Below are positions 1 through 13,055 of a stretch of DNA of 64,000 bases, in pieces; position 1 is the stretch's first letter, and every line of letters begins with the position of its first letter. The notes under the pieces are model-generated. The model did no database searches. It was not told the DNA's origin and was given only the letters and a program-made list of their open reading frames with translations. Where the stretch lies: contig CATNEN010000030.1 of NCBI GenBank assembly GCA_950097015.1, forward strand, positions 1,287,001-1,351,000. The letters run 5' to 3'. Made by a program: the position numbers and the translations under genes. This stretch comes from Macrostomum hystrix (Eukaryota; Platyhelminthes; Macrostomidae).

Positions 1-35
1 CATGTAGCTCAGCGGTCGGCAAAATCCCGCCCTAT
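1..35 (+). repeat. tRNA-like A-box fragment, probable SINE remnant
   Basis: The window opens with TAGCTCAGCGGT, a perfect match to the internal RNA polymerase III A-box of tRNAs. No B-box follows at the expected distance, so this is probably the cut end of a tRNA-derived SINE rather than a tRNA gene. It may continue to the left of the window. Confidence 0.3.
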
Positions 36-83
36 GCCAAATACGAAGGCAAAGATCCTGAAACGGCCCATTGACACTCTCAA

Positions 84-459
84 ATCTCTCCCCTGTCTCA
101 TCTCTCCCCTGTCACATCTCTGCCCTGTCTCATCTCTCCCCTGTCTCATCTCTCCCTGTCTCATCTCTCCCCTGTCTCATCTCTCCCCTGTCTCATCTCT
201 CCCCTGTCTCATCTCTCCCCTGTCTCATCCCTCCCCTGTCTCATCCCTTCCCTGTCTCATCCCTCCCCTGTCTCATCCCTCCCCTGTCTCATCTCTCCCC
301 TGTCTCATCACTCCCCTGTCTCATATATCCCCTGTCTCATCTCTCCCCTGTCTCATCTCTCCCCTGTCTCATCTCTCCCCTGTCTCATCTCTCCCCTGTC
401 TCATCTCTCCCCTATCTCATCACTCCCCTGTCTCATCTCTCCCCTGTCTTATCTCCCCA
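84..459 (+). repeat. 16-bp minisatellite, unit CTCATCTCTCCCCTGT
   Basis: About 23 copies of a pyrimidine-rich 16-mer with scattered substitutions (CCTCCC, CACTCC and TATATC variants). The two long open frames over it are repeat artefacts. The same unit forms a second array at about 3,507-3,858. Confidence 0.95.
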
Positions 460-3400
460 CATTGCTTTTTGGCATTGATTGTGAACTATTTAATGTTATT
501 TCAAAAACCATTAGACCGACAAGCAGTTAACCAGCCCTTAACTCACTCGCGGAAGGCAGTCAGAAATGTTTGAGGGTAGATGTGTCGAGCTAAATCCCAA
601 CTTGAACTCATCTGGCATCATCATCCGGACGGCTTTTTGGGGGTTGGCAGGTTTGGAAAAGAAAATGGGAGCGGGGGTTGCAGCGGTGATTGGGGCGGAA
701 TCGAGCTTCATTAGCAATTCAATCGGAAGTGATTAATGCGAATGTGAGGTCCGCGGGACGCGTGCCTTTGGGACGGCTTGAGGATCGAAATGGGGCCCGG
801 GGGAGGCGTGTCCCGCCGAGTCTGAAGCCTAAAGGCGGAGAGCGCAGGATTATAGCTAAAATTTGTTGGAAAAGTGTGCTCAGCGGAGATGAGATCAGAC
901 ACAACTTGAGCGGATTAAAAGGCGGAAAATGTGACAGACAAATGAGCTGCTCTCATTCAGCTAAATCCACCTGGTAGACTGCTGAGCTGGCCCAGTTTTC
1001 AGAGCAAATCATCAAGCTATTTCTTGATTCGGCAAGATCTCACATTGTGTCTCCTAAATGGACTAAAAGAGTGTTTGGTAATCGGACTCCAAGCTCAGTG
1101 CTTGTATATGTGTTAGTGTGTTTGCAGGCAAGTTGCGCAATCACCCACCGACAAGGCTTGGCTGCTTAAAGAATAGTGAAAGATTGCGTCACAAACTTCT
1201 CTTGTCACCTCTGACCGCCTGCGACAGAAGATCGAGAACGGGGGTCCATTATCCCCTCCACCACCACCGCCTGCAGCTGCTAGCAGACGGACAAGATCAC
1301 GGGCACTCATTATCCCCCAAACCCCCTAATTGAAATTGGTTCCCGTTGAAAGTCTGGAGAACAATAGGCCTGATAGACACAGGGTTAGGCTGTGAAGCGA
1401 GACGAAATCAGACCCTTTTAATAATTTTGGTGTTCTAGGTCTTCGACCTTACAGTGACCCTTGTCCATTTCGAGAGCCCACAAGTAGGAAGGCGGGCCAC
1501 TTTCGTGTCCGCTAATGCAGACATAATTTGGCACTTTTCTGAAGTTAAGTGTCGACCCCGTGGGGTGAGTATCTCGAGTAGTTTTCGCTTGGATTCACAT
1601 TCTAAATCAACTCAGCTCAGTAGCTTTCCCTGATTTCTAAAATATTCTATGTACTCAAGATTTTACTCATTCGTTTCTTGAAGTAGATTTTTTGAATCAT
1701 TAGAATTAGAATGAGCAAACCAACCGTGCTGAAATATTACCTTTTTTAACTCGTCTTACCGATAGCTCTGACAGTCTCTTTCGTCACCCTTCATTAATCA
1801 AAGGTAAAATAATAAATTAGCATTTTGCAAATGCTACTAAAAGCAAAAAAACTGCTAACTAGAATCTGTGGAAATACGATATATTTTTGCTATTCGCTAA
1901 AATAGAGGCATTGATGCGTCTTAAAAAAGTGAAATACGAAGCCGTATTTACCTATGTATGACGGGTATAACTAGGAATTGAGGGACTAAATTTGTATGCA
2001 AATTTAGATTAATAAAATGTACAGTAAATAACCCCGTTACGGTTGGACAGCTTATAGTAAACAAGCAATGCAATTACAAAAGCCAGTGCTCAAGCAAAGC
2101 GTTTCAGTTACTCAAACCTGGCGTTAGTTTTAAACGTGCATTTTCGTGTCACGGAGGCCTACCTGTGTTCCAATAATATGCAAATTAAACTATCTCCGAT
2201 ACTTTGTAGCTGGACCTGTGACTGTTCTGATTTCCATGCTTTCTGTTGCGACAATTTCAAAATGATTTTGTTATATTTTTCTAGAAAATTCCACTTTGCC
2301 ACAGACACACCAAAATAACATTAAAAACCTGGGAGATTGCCTGCGGGCACACCTGCCAGGGCCAACACGCAGCAGGTGGTGTTCTCATGGCGCCCCAGCC
2401 CCTCAACCCATCCGCAAGCAGCAGAGAGGATGAAGGCCGCGAGCTGGGCACGCGTCTAAATCAGGGGGGATTTTTTTCGCTATACAGTAATGGGAGACGG
2501 CCGGGCATTAATTTTCCCGCCGGGGGCACGCCCGGCTGAAATGGCTCACCACCCCGCCACGGCATTCGAACCAAAAGACGTTTTTTTCTCTAGCCATAGT
2601 TTGGCCATAGACGAAAATAACCCGATACCAATTAGGGGCAGGGAGACCGCCCTCTGATTGAATTTCCTTCCTCTTCCGCTTCAGCCACCCCGGAGGCTTT
2701 CCACAGGCCCTCCTAGCCTCCCCCAGCACAGCTCACTCGGAAGCAGAAGATTCTAAGAAAGTAACAGGTGTTCCCGGAGGCGGCGGCGTCCCCAGCAAAC
2801 CCTTTCACTCGTTTTTGCTTTAGTTAATTGGGCCTGGACGGAAGGGGCACGATTCCTCATTAATGACGGGTTGACGGCCTTTGGGTTGGTGACTCTGTCT
2901 GGGGTGCTGCACTGCTCACACCTGTTCAAGCTCACACGCGCAGTCCAACTCAAGCCAACAACGCTGGCACAACGGGGGGAGGCGGAACAATGGCCGACTT
3001 TGATGGCCCGCCCAATTTTGTCTCCGACTACAGCAAAACTGAATAAAAACGGCAGAAAATGATCGATTACGTAAAAAACTGGTTGCGTTAGTGAGAAAAA
3101 AGGTGAGAGAGTTGAGAACTCGCGGCTGAGACAACGCAATAGAGAGAGCGCGAGATTGTGCTTCAGGGCGTTGCTGGGGCAGGGAGCGAAGTTCGAAAGC
3201 TTGTTTGCGTCATTGACAATTTCATTTACTCACAGCGGTGTGCTCAGTGGCAGCTGATTGCGCAGGTGAGCTCAGAGCTTTCTCAAAATTTCCTCCTATT
3301 TCCCGTGTTGCTATGACCATAGGCTTAATGATTGATTGATAAACTGATAATGAGCAAAAATATTTTTATTCTCCAGGGTAGGACTTTGGAGTTGGCCTGA

Positions 3401-3506
3401 AGTAATCAAGGATTGCGCAAGATCCGTTGATAAAGATGGTTCCGGAAGCAGGTCAGCCACAGATCTTAATCTAGCCCCCTCATACACCCAACCTCTCTCG
3501 TGTTTC
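460..3506. other. unique intergenic sequence, no gene seen
   Basis: Only short open frames are present and none resembles a known family. GC content is mixed: a GC-rich patch at 740-850 and AT-rich sequence at 1,600-2,330. A short inverted repeat GCCGGGC/GCCCGGC lies near 2,500-2,537. I see no RNA gene. Confidence 0.5.
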
Positions 3507-3858
3507 AACTCTCCCCGGTCTCATCTCTTCTCTGTCTTATCTCTCTACTGTCTTATCTCTCGCCTGTCTCATCTCTCCCCTGTCTCATCTCTCCCCTGTC
3601 TCATCTCTCCCCTGTCTCATCTCTCCCCTGTCTCATCTCTCCCCTGTCTCACCTCTCCCCTGTCTCATCTCTCCCCTGTCTCATCTCTCCCCTGTCTCAT
3701 CTCTCCCCTGTCTCACCTCTCCCCTGTCTCATCTCTCCCCTGTCTCATCTCTCCCCTGTCTCATCTCTCCCCTGTCTCCTCTCTCCCCTGTCTCATCTCT
3801 CCCCTGTCTCATCTCTCTACTGTCTCAGCTTTCCCTCCTATGTCATCTCTCCCTTGCC
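3507..3858 (+). repeat. 16-bp minisatellite, second array of CTCATCTCTCCCCTGT
   Basis: About 22 copies of the unit seen at 84-459, on the same strand and about 3.4 kb away. The first copies are divergent (TCTTCTCTG, TCTCTACTG), the middle is nearly uniform, and the right edge decays, as expected for an array that expands from its centre. Confidence 0.95.
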
Positions 3859-5383
3859 TTCCCGGCCCGCTATCGTATTTGTGACCCAAGATGTGTATAA
3901 GCTTGGCCCTACCTGCTCTGCGGAGTTGGCCAACTCAAACTCGTGTCTCGCTAATTGAGATATCAACACGAATAATTGCCAAATTGGAGAATTCGAGGAT
4001 TATGAAAGCTTTATCAGCTATTATTATTCCGTTGCTAATGACCGGGCACCTTGCGCCACCCGCCTCTAACAGAATATGGTCTTATGAGCATATTCTGAGC
4101 ACATTCGATTCTACCGTCTCAACCGAAGCATATGGAGGCATTGCCGGGTGCGGACAGCTCAGAGGGCCGCGTCAAAGTCAAACAAAAGAATTTCAATTGG
4201 ACACTTCTAAGCTCCGCCGGAACACTCCAGTTTTCCCCTATTGGCCTCTGTCCTCTCCTGTCTGAATTTTCGATTTTCGAAGCATGGCAACCGAGCATTG
4301 AATTAGTTACAGTCAGCCAGCGCATCTATATAGGTTGGGGTGTCCCCCCTCTAGCCACGAGCTCCAAGTGTCATGCAAATTTTGCCGCAGGGCTAGCAAA
4401 CACTGAGTGTGTGCGTGTGTGTGACGGACGTCTGAGAATTGCTTGATTGAGTTTTAAGACTCGTCACATCGGAACTGGTGGGTAGAACTGGGGTTTCCTA
4501 GTAAACTAAGCAGTTTTTGAGGAGGGGAGGAAGGAGCAGTATAACGCAGGTGCCTCGCCGGTTCCCAAGCAATGTCCCAATAACATACTCCACTCAATCT
4601 TGAGCCTCAAATTTATTTTCGAGTACCCTCAAAACCCGTCTGTACTCCGCGAACAGCAGACACCGACTGCCGTACGGATGTGGCAATTTTGAGCGACAAG
4701 AGGACACACACACACACCTTGCTCACAGACTATTTATATCAGTGTCTAGCACCGTTTTCTATAGCTTTCCTTTTGCCCATTCGTTACTCAATTCTCCCAT
4801 CAGTTCTGGCGCCTTGGAGTCTGAGAATGGCCCAGAAAGAGTTTTTTTATTGCTCCAGTTTCTGAGACTCGGAAAATTTGACCGATGCATCTGGTCGGGT
4901 CGTGCCACAGGTGACGCTCCTTACCTACCCTGTCCGTCAAACTCAACTTGCTCAACTTGAAGAAGAAAAATGCTTGTTCTCGCTTCTTTTGAGAAAGAGC
5001 CCTATTATTTCCGTTCTCCTGTCCTGGGCAGGCCTGGGCTTGTTGAGCTGAGCAGTTGTGCTTTTTTACCAGGTTATTAACTTTGAGCCAGCTGGATTTC
5101 GCTGCATGAGAAAATTATTTTAGCAGTGAATAAACTCAGTAAAGTATCGCGTTGTCAAGGCCATTCCTAATGTAAAATTATTGTATCTATTTGTTTAACT
5201 GAATCTAAACCATCATGCTGCCGCCTGTGTTTTGCATCCAGGTACCGGGGAGGAAGAGAGTCTCAGCAAAGAATTTTGCCATCATTTTTCAGAGGCCTTG
5301 TTGAATGCGACAGTTCAAGACCACATTCGATACCGACAGCAATTCAGCAGGGTGAAATCAATGATTTGATCTAAAAATGGCAT

Positions 5384-5450
5384 CCACTAAGCTGGAATTC
5401 GAACTCACGACCTCTCAGTCAGAATTTCTAGGAAAGAAGCCGAAAAAAAC
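5384..5450 (-). repeat. tRNA-derived SINE fragment (B-box)
   Basis: On the minus strand the sequence contains GAGTTCGAATTCC, which matches the tRNA B-box, preceded by a stem-like GAGAGGTCGT. No clear A-box is visible at the right distance, so it is a remnant. Confidence 0.4.
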
Positions 5451-5897
5451 ACAAGAAAAACACAAAAATTATAGCAAAAAATCTGAATTAATTCTTTTTT
5501 GTTATACCCTGCAATGATCGAACCGATCAGAGATCGGAAGTCGCATCTGTGAAAATAGAGCCTTTTCTGTCTTCAATGTACCCCTCCGCCCTTCGCAACT
5601 GTCAGAACTATGTCAAATTGAAAACCCCCCCACCAATCCGCATTGCAATCTCGCAGTTTTCTAGGGCCATGGGAAGATATTTTTTCTCTCACTCCTGTTT
5701 CAAAGCCCCCTGGCCCCTACCCGCCTTGCCCAACCCTCGAGGCTTCAAGCCTGTCAATGCCTGGCGCAGACGCCGACCTGTCACATTGCGCTCGGCGTAA
5801 GCAAATAAACACACACACGGGAGAGAGAGAGAGGGGCTCTGAAGGAACGCCCCCGCTGGCGCCACCGAGTGAGATTCAGCGCTTGAGGAATCTTTGG

Positions 5898-5938
5898 GGC
5901 CTATTATTATTATTAATATTATTATTATTATTATTAGT
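5898..5938 (+). repeat. TTA/ATT microsatellite
   Basis: A run of roughly 13 ATT trinucleotides with one internal irregularity (AATATT). It has no coding context. Confidence 0.85.
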
Positions 5939-6330
5939 CCCTTTTTAACTGGCTATACCTTAATTATGAGTTTTTCCTATCCCGCCTGTGTCTCAGCCTC
6001 TCCGCGTCCCATTTTGGTCGCCCCGCGGCGGGGTTTCCGATTTCATGGAATTCCAGCGATGCTCCCCGACACCCCCGCTGTGAGTGCGTGTGTGTCTTTC
6101 TGGCCATAGACTATTGCTGCAGTAGAAGATGCAGGCCAACCCGACCTCTCTGGCTTGTCTCCTGCTGATCAGGTAGATGGCTCAGCTGGAGGCTCAGTTT
6201 GATTGACAGGCATTCGATAGGAATTTGATCCCACTGGGGCACGGGTCAGGGAGGGTCAGTTTCACGATTGGCCATTGCTGCTTTTCTTGTTTTTTATCTC
6301 TAAAAAGACCCCCGAGAACTCTGAGAGATT

Positions 6331-7925
6331 CCAGGCGATAGAGATGTCAGGTGGGAGAGATGTCAGGTGGGAGAGATGTCAGGTAAGAGAGATGTCAGGT
6401 GGGAGAGATTCCAGGCGATAGAGATGTCAGGTGGGAGAGATGTCAGGTGGGAGAGATGTCAGGTGGGAGAGATGTCAGTCGGGAGAGATGTCAGGTGGGA
6501 GAGATGTCAGGTGGGAGAGATGTCAGGCGATAGAGATGTCAGGTGGGAGAGATGTCAGGATGGAGAGATGTCAGTCGGGAGAGATGTCAGGATGGAGAGA
6601 TGTCAGTCGGGAGAGATGTCAGGTGGGAGAGATGTCAGTCGGGGGAGATGTCAGGTGGGAGAGATGTCAGGTGGGAGAGATGTCAGGTGGGAGAGATGTC
6701 AGGTGGGAGAGATGTCAGGTGGGAGAGATGTCAGTCGGGAGAGATGTCAGGTGGGAGAGATGTCAGTCGGGAGAGATGTCAGGTGGGAGAGATGTCAGGT
6801 GGGAGAGATGTCAGGTGGGAGAGATGTCAGGTGGGAGAGATGTCAGGTAAGAGAGATGTCAGGTGGGAGAGATTCCAGGCGATAGAGATGTCAGGTGGGA
6901 GAGATGTCAGGTGGGAGAGATGTCAGGTGGGAGAGATGTCAGTCGGGAGAGATGTCAGGTGGGAGAGATGTCAGGTGGGAGAGATGTCAGGCGATAGAGA
7001 TGTCAGGTGGGAGAGATGTCAGGATGGAGAGATGTCAGTCGGGAGAGATGTCAGGATGGAGAGATGTCAGTCGGGAGAGATGTCAGGTGGGAGAGATGTC
7101 AGTCGGGGGAGATGTCAGGTGGGAGAGATGTCAGGTGGGAGAGATGTCAGGTGGGAGAGATGTCAGGTGGGAGAGATGTCAGGTGGGAGAGATGTCAGGT
7201 GGGAGAGATGTCAGGTGGGAGAGATGTCAGTCGGGAGAGATGTCAGGTGGGAGAGATGTCAGTCGGGAGAGATGTCAGGTGGGAGAGATGTCAGGTGGGA
7301 GAGATGTCAGTCGGGAGAGATGTCAGGTGGGAGAGATGTCAGTCGGGAGAGATGTCAGGTGGGAGAGATGTCAGGTGGGAGAGATGTCAGTCGGGAGAGA
7401 TGTCAGGTGGGAGAGATGTCAGGTGGGAGAGATGTCAGGTGGGAGAGATGTCAGTCGGGAGAGATGTCAGGTGGGAGAGATGTCAGTCGGGAGAGATGTC
7501 AGGTGGGAGAGATGTCAGGTGGGAGAGATGTCAGTCGGGAGAGATGTCAGGTGGGAGAGATGTCAGTCGGGAGAGATGTCAGGTGGGAGAGATGTCAGGT
7601 GGGAGAGATGTCAGGTGGGAGAGATGTCAGGTGGGAGAGATGTCAGGTGGGAGAGATGTCAGGTGGGAGAGATGTCAGTCGGGAGAGATGTCAGGTGGGA
7701 GAGATGTCAGGTTGGAGAGATGTCAGGTGGGAGAGATGTCAGGTTGGAGAGATGTCAGGTGGGAGAGATGTCAGGTGGGAGAGATGTCAGTCGGGAGAGA
7801 TGTCAGGTGGGAGAGATGTCAGGTAAGAGAGATGTCAGGTGGGAGAGATGTCAGGTGGGAGAGATGTCAGGTGGGAGAGATGTCAGGTGGGAGAGATGTC
7901 AGGTGGGAGAGATGTCAGGTGAGAT
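6331..7925 (+). repeat. 16-bp minisatellite, unit AGGTGGGAGAGATGTC, with 464-bp higher-order repeat
   Basis: About 100 copies of a purine-rich 16-mer with variants GTCGGGAG, GATGGAGA and GCGATAGA. The variant order TAAGAG...TTCCAGGCGATAG at 6,380-6,430 recurs at 6,845-6,894. This gives a duplicated block of 464 bp (29 monomers). The GGGAGAGATG core is the reverse complement of the core of the 16-mers at 84-459 and 3,507-3,858. Open frames of up to 427 codons here are artefacts of a unit without stop codons. Confidence 0.95.
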
Positions 7926-8740
7926 TTCAGTTCGTGATTCTAAGAAATGAAAGAGAAGTGAAGCAAGGAGGTCACTAAAAATGTTGGCTCACCCAAGTTG
8001 ACGCCGCACATGCGCAGTTGTAGTAGATTGGCTAAGATTTGGGACAAGTCTGAGGCTTCTGAAATGAATGACTGTGTCTCCATTTGGCGCACTGCTACAT
8101 TAAGCTGTGAATATGAGTATATGCGTTAGTCCGTAACGCATAAAATATACTCCTACTGATGTTACTTACTAAGTTAACAAATGTATGCGCTAAAATTCTA
8201 TAACTAATATAACATTCATATTCCATTCAGATCAGTGCAAACGTACCTTATAACAAAATTCTAACCGATATGGTTAAAACAAAACTCAACTCTCACACAA
8301 ACCACTGTCCATTTTGTGTTTCTGTCTTTTGTAATCAACTGCAACTATGCTGTAGTATAATAGTCCTTTCTAAGGCTATTAATGCTTTGTATTCACCCCA
8401 AAACAATACCTATCTCCCTATAAGCCATCTGGCGTTCTGAAAAAAACCTCGCAAACTGCCCACCTTCAGATCCCATTCATATACAAATCCCCATTCATAA
8501 ATTGAGCTGTCAGACAACAACTTACAAAATTATATTATTTGGGCCTGCAAGGGGGTCCAAAGGTATAGCAATATCCATTACTAGGGCACGCAATTGTAGC
8601 TATATAAAAATATTCTTTGCTCCGAGAATATATTTATGTTTATATTAGTCCACATGCACAAATGTGAAGCCATAAATTGAAATCACTGCTATACAATATG
8701 ATCCTGCTTTGCATAAACACAAAAGCATCAAATAAGAATC
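7926..8740. other. AT-rich unique sequence, no gene seen
   Basis: No open frame above background, no RNA gene motif and no repeat. Confidence 0.5.
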
Positions 8741-11735
8741 ATTCTAGATCTTCTGAATCCTCCTAGATCTTCTGAATCCTCCTAGATCTTCTGAATCATT
8801 CTAGATCTTCTGAATCCTCCTAGATATACTGAATCCTCCTAGATATTCTGAATCCTCCTAGATATTCTGAATCATTCTAGATCTTCTGAATCCTCCTAGA
8901 TATTCTGAATCCTCCTAGATCTTCTGAATCATTCTAGATCTTCTGAATCATTCTAGATCTTCTGAATCATTCTAGATCTTCTGAATCATTCTAGATCTTC
9001 TGGATCATTCTAGATCTTCTGAATCATTCTAGATCTTCTGGATCATTCTAGATCTTCTGAATCATTCTAGATCTTCTGAATCATTCTAGATCTTCTGAAT
9101 CATTCTAGATCTTCTGGATCATTCTAGATCTTCTGAATCATTCTAGATCTTCTGGATCATTCTAGATCTTCTGAATCCTCCTAGATATTCTGAATCCTCC
9201 TAGATCTTCTGAATCATTCTAGATCTTCTGAATCATTCTAGATCTTCTGAATCATTCTAGATCTTCTGAATCATTCTAGATCTTCTGGATCATTCTAGAT
9301 CTTCTGAATCATTCTAGATCTTCTGGATCATTCTAGATCTTCTGAATCATTCTAGATCTTCTGAATCATTCTAGATCTTCTGAATCATTCTAGATCTTCT
9401 GGATCATTCTAGATCTTCTGAATCATTCTAGATCTTCTGAATCATTCTAGATCTTCTGGATCATTCTAGATCTTCTGAATCATTCTAGATCTTCTGAATC
9501 ATTCTAGATCTTCTGAATCATTCTAGATCTTCTGGATCATTCTAGATCTTCTGAATCATTCTAGATCTTCTGAATCATTCTAGATCTTCTGAATCATTCT
9601 AGATCTTCTGGATCATTCTAGATATTCTGAATCCTCCTAGATATTCTGAATCCTCCTAGATCTTCTGAATCCTCCTAGATATTCTGGATCCTCCTAGATC
9701 TTCTGAATCCTCCTAGATATTCTGGATCCTCCTAGATATTCTGAATCCTCCTAGATATTCTGGATCCTCCTAGATATTCTGAATCCTCCTAGATATTCTG
9801 AATCCTCCTAGATATTCTGAATCCTCCTAGATATTCTGAATCCTCCTAGATCTTCTGAATCCTCCTAGATCTTCTGAATCCTCCTAGATCTTCTGAATCC
9901 TCCTAGATATTCTGAATCCTCCTAGATCTTCTGAATCCTCCTAGATCTTCTGAATCCTCCTAGATATTCTGAATCCTCCTAGATCTTCTGAATCATTCTA
10001 GATCTTCTGAATCATTCTAGATCTTCTGGATCATTCTAGATCTTCTGAATCCTCCTAGATCTTCTGAATCATTCTAGATCTTCTGAATCCTCCTAGATCT
10101 TCTGAATCATTCTAGATCTTCTGAATCCTCCTAGATATTCTGAATCCTCCTAGATATTCTGAATCCTCCTAGATAATCTGAATCCTCCTAGATATTCTGA
10201 ATCATTCTAGATCTTCTGAATCCTCCTAGATATTCTGAATCCTCCTAGATCTTCTGAATCATTCTAGATCTTCTGAATCATTCTAGATCTTCTGAATCAT
10301 TCTAGATCTTCTGAATCATTCTAGATCTTCTGAATCATTCTAGATCTTCTGGATCATTCTAGATCTTCTGAATCATTCTAGATCTTCTGAATCATTCTAG
10401 ATCTTCTGAATCATTCTAGATCTTCTGAATCATTCTAGATCTTCTGAATCATTCTAGATCTTCTGAATCATTCTAGATCTTCTGGATCATTCTAGATCTT
10501 CTGAATCATTCTAGATCTTCTGAATCATTCTAGACCTGAATACTCCTAGATCTTCTGAATCATTCTAGAACCTGAATCCTCCTAGATCTTCTGAATCATT
10601 CTAGACCTGAATACTCCTAGATCTTCTGAATCATTCTAGACCTGAATCCTCCTAGATCTTCTGAATCATTCTAGACCCGAATACTCCTAGATCTTCTGAA
10701 TCATTCTAGACCCGAATACTCCTAGATCTTCTGAATCATTCTAGACCCGAATACTCCTAGATCTTCTGAATCATTCTAGACCTGAATCCTCCTAGATCTT
10801 CTGAATCATTCTAGACCCGAATACTCCTAGATCTTCTGAATCATTCTAGACCCGAATACTCCTAGATCTTCTGAATCATTCTAGATCTTCTGAATCATTC
10901 TAGATCTTCTGGATCATTCTAGATCTTCTGAATCATTCTAGATCTTCTGAATCATTCTAGATCTTCTGAATCATTCTAGATCTTCTGAATCATTCTAGAT
11001 CTTCTGAATCATTCTAGATCTTCTGAATCATTCTAGATCTTCTGGATCATTCTAGATCTTCTGAATCATTCTAGATCTTCTGAATCATTCTAGACCTGAA
11101 TACTCCTAGATCTTCTGAATCATTCTAGAACCTGAATCCTCCTAGATCTTCTGAATCATTCTAGACCTGAATACTCCTAGATCTTCTGAATCATTCTAGA
11201 CCTGAATCCTCCTAGATCTTCTGAATCATTCTAGACCCGAATACTCCTAGATCTTCTGAATCATTCTAGACCCGAATACTCCTAGATCTTCTGAATCATT
11301 CTAGACCCGAATACTCCTAGATCTTCTGAATCATTCTAGACCCGAATACTCCTAGATCTTCTGAATCATTCTAGAACCTGAATCCTCCTAGATCTTCTGA
11401 ATCATTCTAGACCTGAATACTCCTAGATCTTCTGAATCATTCTAGACCTGAATCCTCCTAGATCTTCTGAATCATTCTAGACCCGAATACTCCTAGATCT
11501 TCTGAATCATTCTAGACCCGAATACTCCTAGATCTTCTGAATCATTCTAGACCCGAATACTCCTAGATCTTCTGAATCATTCTAGACCCGAATACTCCTA
11601 GATCTTCTGAATCATTCTAGACCTGAATCCTCCTAGATCTTCTGAATCATTCTAGACCCGAATACTCCTAGATCTTCTGAATCATTCTAGACCCGAATAC
11701 TCCTAGATCTTCTGAATCATTCTCAGATCTGAATC
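8741..11735 (+). repeat. 19-bp and 35-bp minisatellite, unit ATTCTAGATCTTCTGAATC
   Basis: The left part is a 19-mer alternating between ATTCTAGATCTTCTGAATC and a CTCCTAGATNTT form. From about 10,530 the unit becomes a 35-bp dimer, the 19-mer plus a 16-bp shortened copy (CTAGACCCGAATACTC). The block beginning CTAGACCTGAATACTCC at 10,530 recurs at 11,090, a 560-bp internal duplication. Each monomer carries overlapping TCTAGA and AGATCT palindromes. Confidence 0.95.
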
Positions 11736-12487
11736 ATCACATTTTCTCCGTATGTGAATCGCATTAAAACTGCTAGGAAAATGTAAATGATTTCATAGTT
11801 GGCAAGTGTATCTGAATTTAATATTTGACAAATAAAATTATACACTTAAAAAGTGTTTGAAGCGTAACGATTGAACTCATCAAAGATTCAGCATTTGACC
11901 CCGCCTTAAGCTGCAATAGAGAGCAAAGTAAGTAGGTAAACAGCCCGAACTCAGAGCTTGACTGACTGAAATTTACCACAGTCAATAGTTGAATAAAGGG
12001 CCTAGCAACTGCATAGAAACAATGGCACCGCTTATTTTTAAGTGAAGTTTGAAAGCATGCACAGTTTGAAAAAGAAAAAAGTGCTATACTATCCGATCTG
12101 GATTTGCGATAGCGTGACCTGAGTTAAAATTTAGTGGGGCCATAAAATGTTAATCAAAAAAATAGTTTGAATTTCAATAATTTCAAGTTTCGGCTGAGTC
12201 TCTATCTGACTAAAATGTTTCATCTCAGTCTGAGTTTGTTTGTCAATTTGACTGCCTTTCAAATGCCTCTTTTAAAGGCTTTTTAAAATTCTCAATGACG
12301 AGTCAGCCAGTCTCCAAGGCGGGCCGGACCCGTCAACTCGGAGGTGCGGGTCGGGTCACTGGATGGGTTCACCACACGTGTCACTCGATCATGCGGTCTT
12401 TGTCTATTTCGGGTCTGAGATCACCATGCTATTCTAACTAGTCCAAAATGTTGGAGAAGAGAATAAAAAAAATATAGAATATTAGAA
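11736..12487. other. unique intergenic sequence, no gene seen
   Basis: AT-rich on the left, with a GC-rich patch at 12,310-12,380. No coding region or RNA gene is supported. Confidence 0.5.
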
Positions 12488-13055
12488 ATGGAGAGAATCA
12501 GGGAGAGAGTCAGGGAGAGAGTCAGGGAGAGAGTCAGGGAGAGAGAAAGTCAGGGAGAGAGTCAGGGAGAGAGTCAGGGAGAGTCAGGGAGAGAGTCAGG
12601 GAGAGAGTCAGGGAGAGTCAGGGAGAGAGTCAGGGAAAGAGTCAGGGAGAGAGAGAGTCAGGGAGAGAGTCAGGGAGAGAGTCAGGGAGAGAGAGAGTCA
12701 GGGAGAGAGTCAGGGAGAGAGAGAGTCAGGGAGAGAGTCAGGGAGGACTGAAGGAGAGTCTGATGGAGAGAGTCAGGGAGGACTGTTAGTACTGAAGGAG
12801 AGAGTCAGGGAGGACTGTTAGTACTGAAGGAGAGAGTCAGGGAGGACTGTTAGTACTGAAGGAGAGAGTCAGGGAGGACTGAAGGAGAGAGTCAGGGAGG
12901 ACTGTAAGGACTGAAGGAGAGAGTCAGGGAGGACTGTTAGTACTGAAGGAGAGAGTCAGGGAGGACTGAAGGAGAGAGTCAGGGAGGACTGAAGGAGAGA
13001 GTCAGGGAGGACTGAAGGAGAGAGTCAGGGAGGACTGTTAGTACGGAAGGAGAGA
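12488..13055 (+). repeat. 12-bp GA-rich minisatellite grading into a longer unit
   Basis: The unit is GGGAGAGAGTCA (12 bp) up to about 12,745. From there a composite unit takes over, in which GGAGAGAGTCAGGGAGGACTG alternates with an optional TTAGTACTGAA spacer. The change along the array shows how a simple repeat acquired a longer higher-order form. The 87-codon open frame is a repeat artefact. Confidence 0.9.

Larger units (their letters stand above)
3859..6330. other. unique intergenic sequence, no gene seen
   Basis: No supported coding region. It contains a TATA-like CTATATAGG at about 4,327, short CA and GA runs, and a TTA microsatellite near 5,898-5,938. A SINE-like segment at about 5,384-5,450 is listed separately. 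Confidence 0.5.

Noticed and set aside
6367-7978. Plus-strand frames of 172-427 codons with GEMSGGRDVRWERCQ peptides
   Set aside because: Translation of a 16-bp repeat in three frames; no coding signal outside the array.
8741-10530. Heat-shock elements in the 19-bp array
   Set aside because: TTCTGAATC and TTCTAGATC look similar but GAA and TTC are not at the required 5-bp phasing, unlike the sites in the LTR.
8741-11735. CRISPR-like array
   Set aside because: Direct repeats without unique spacers of constant length, in an animal genome; it is a minisatellite.
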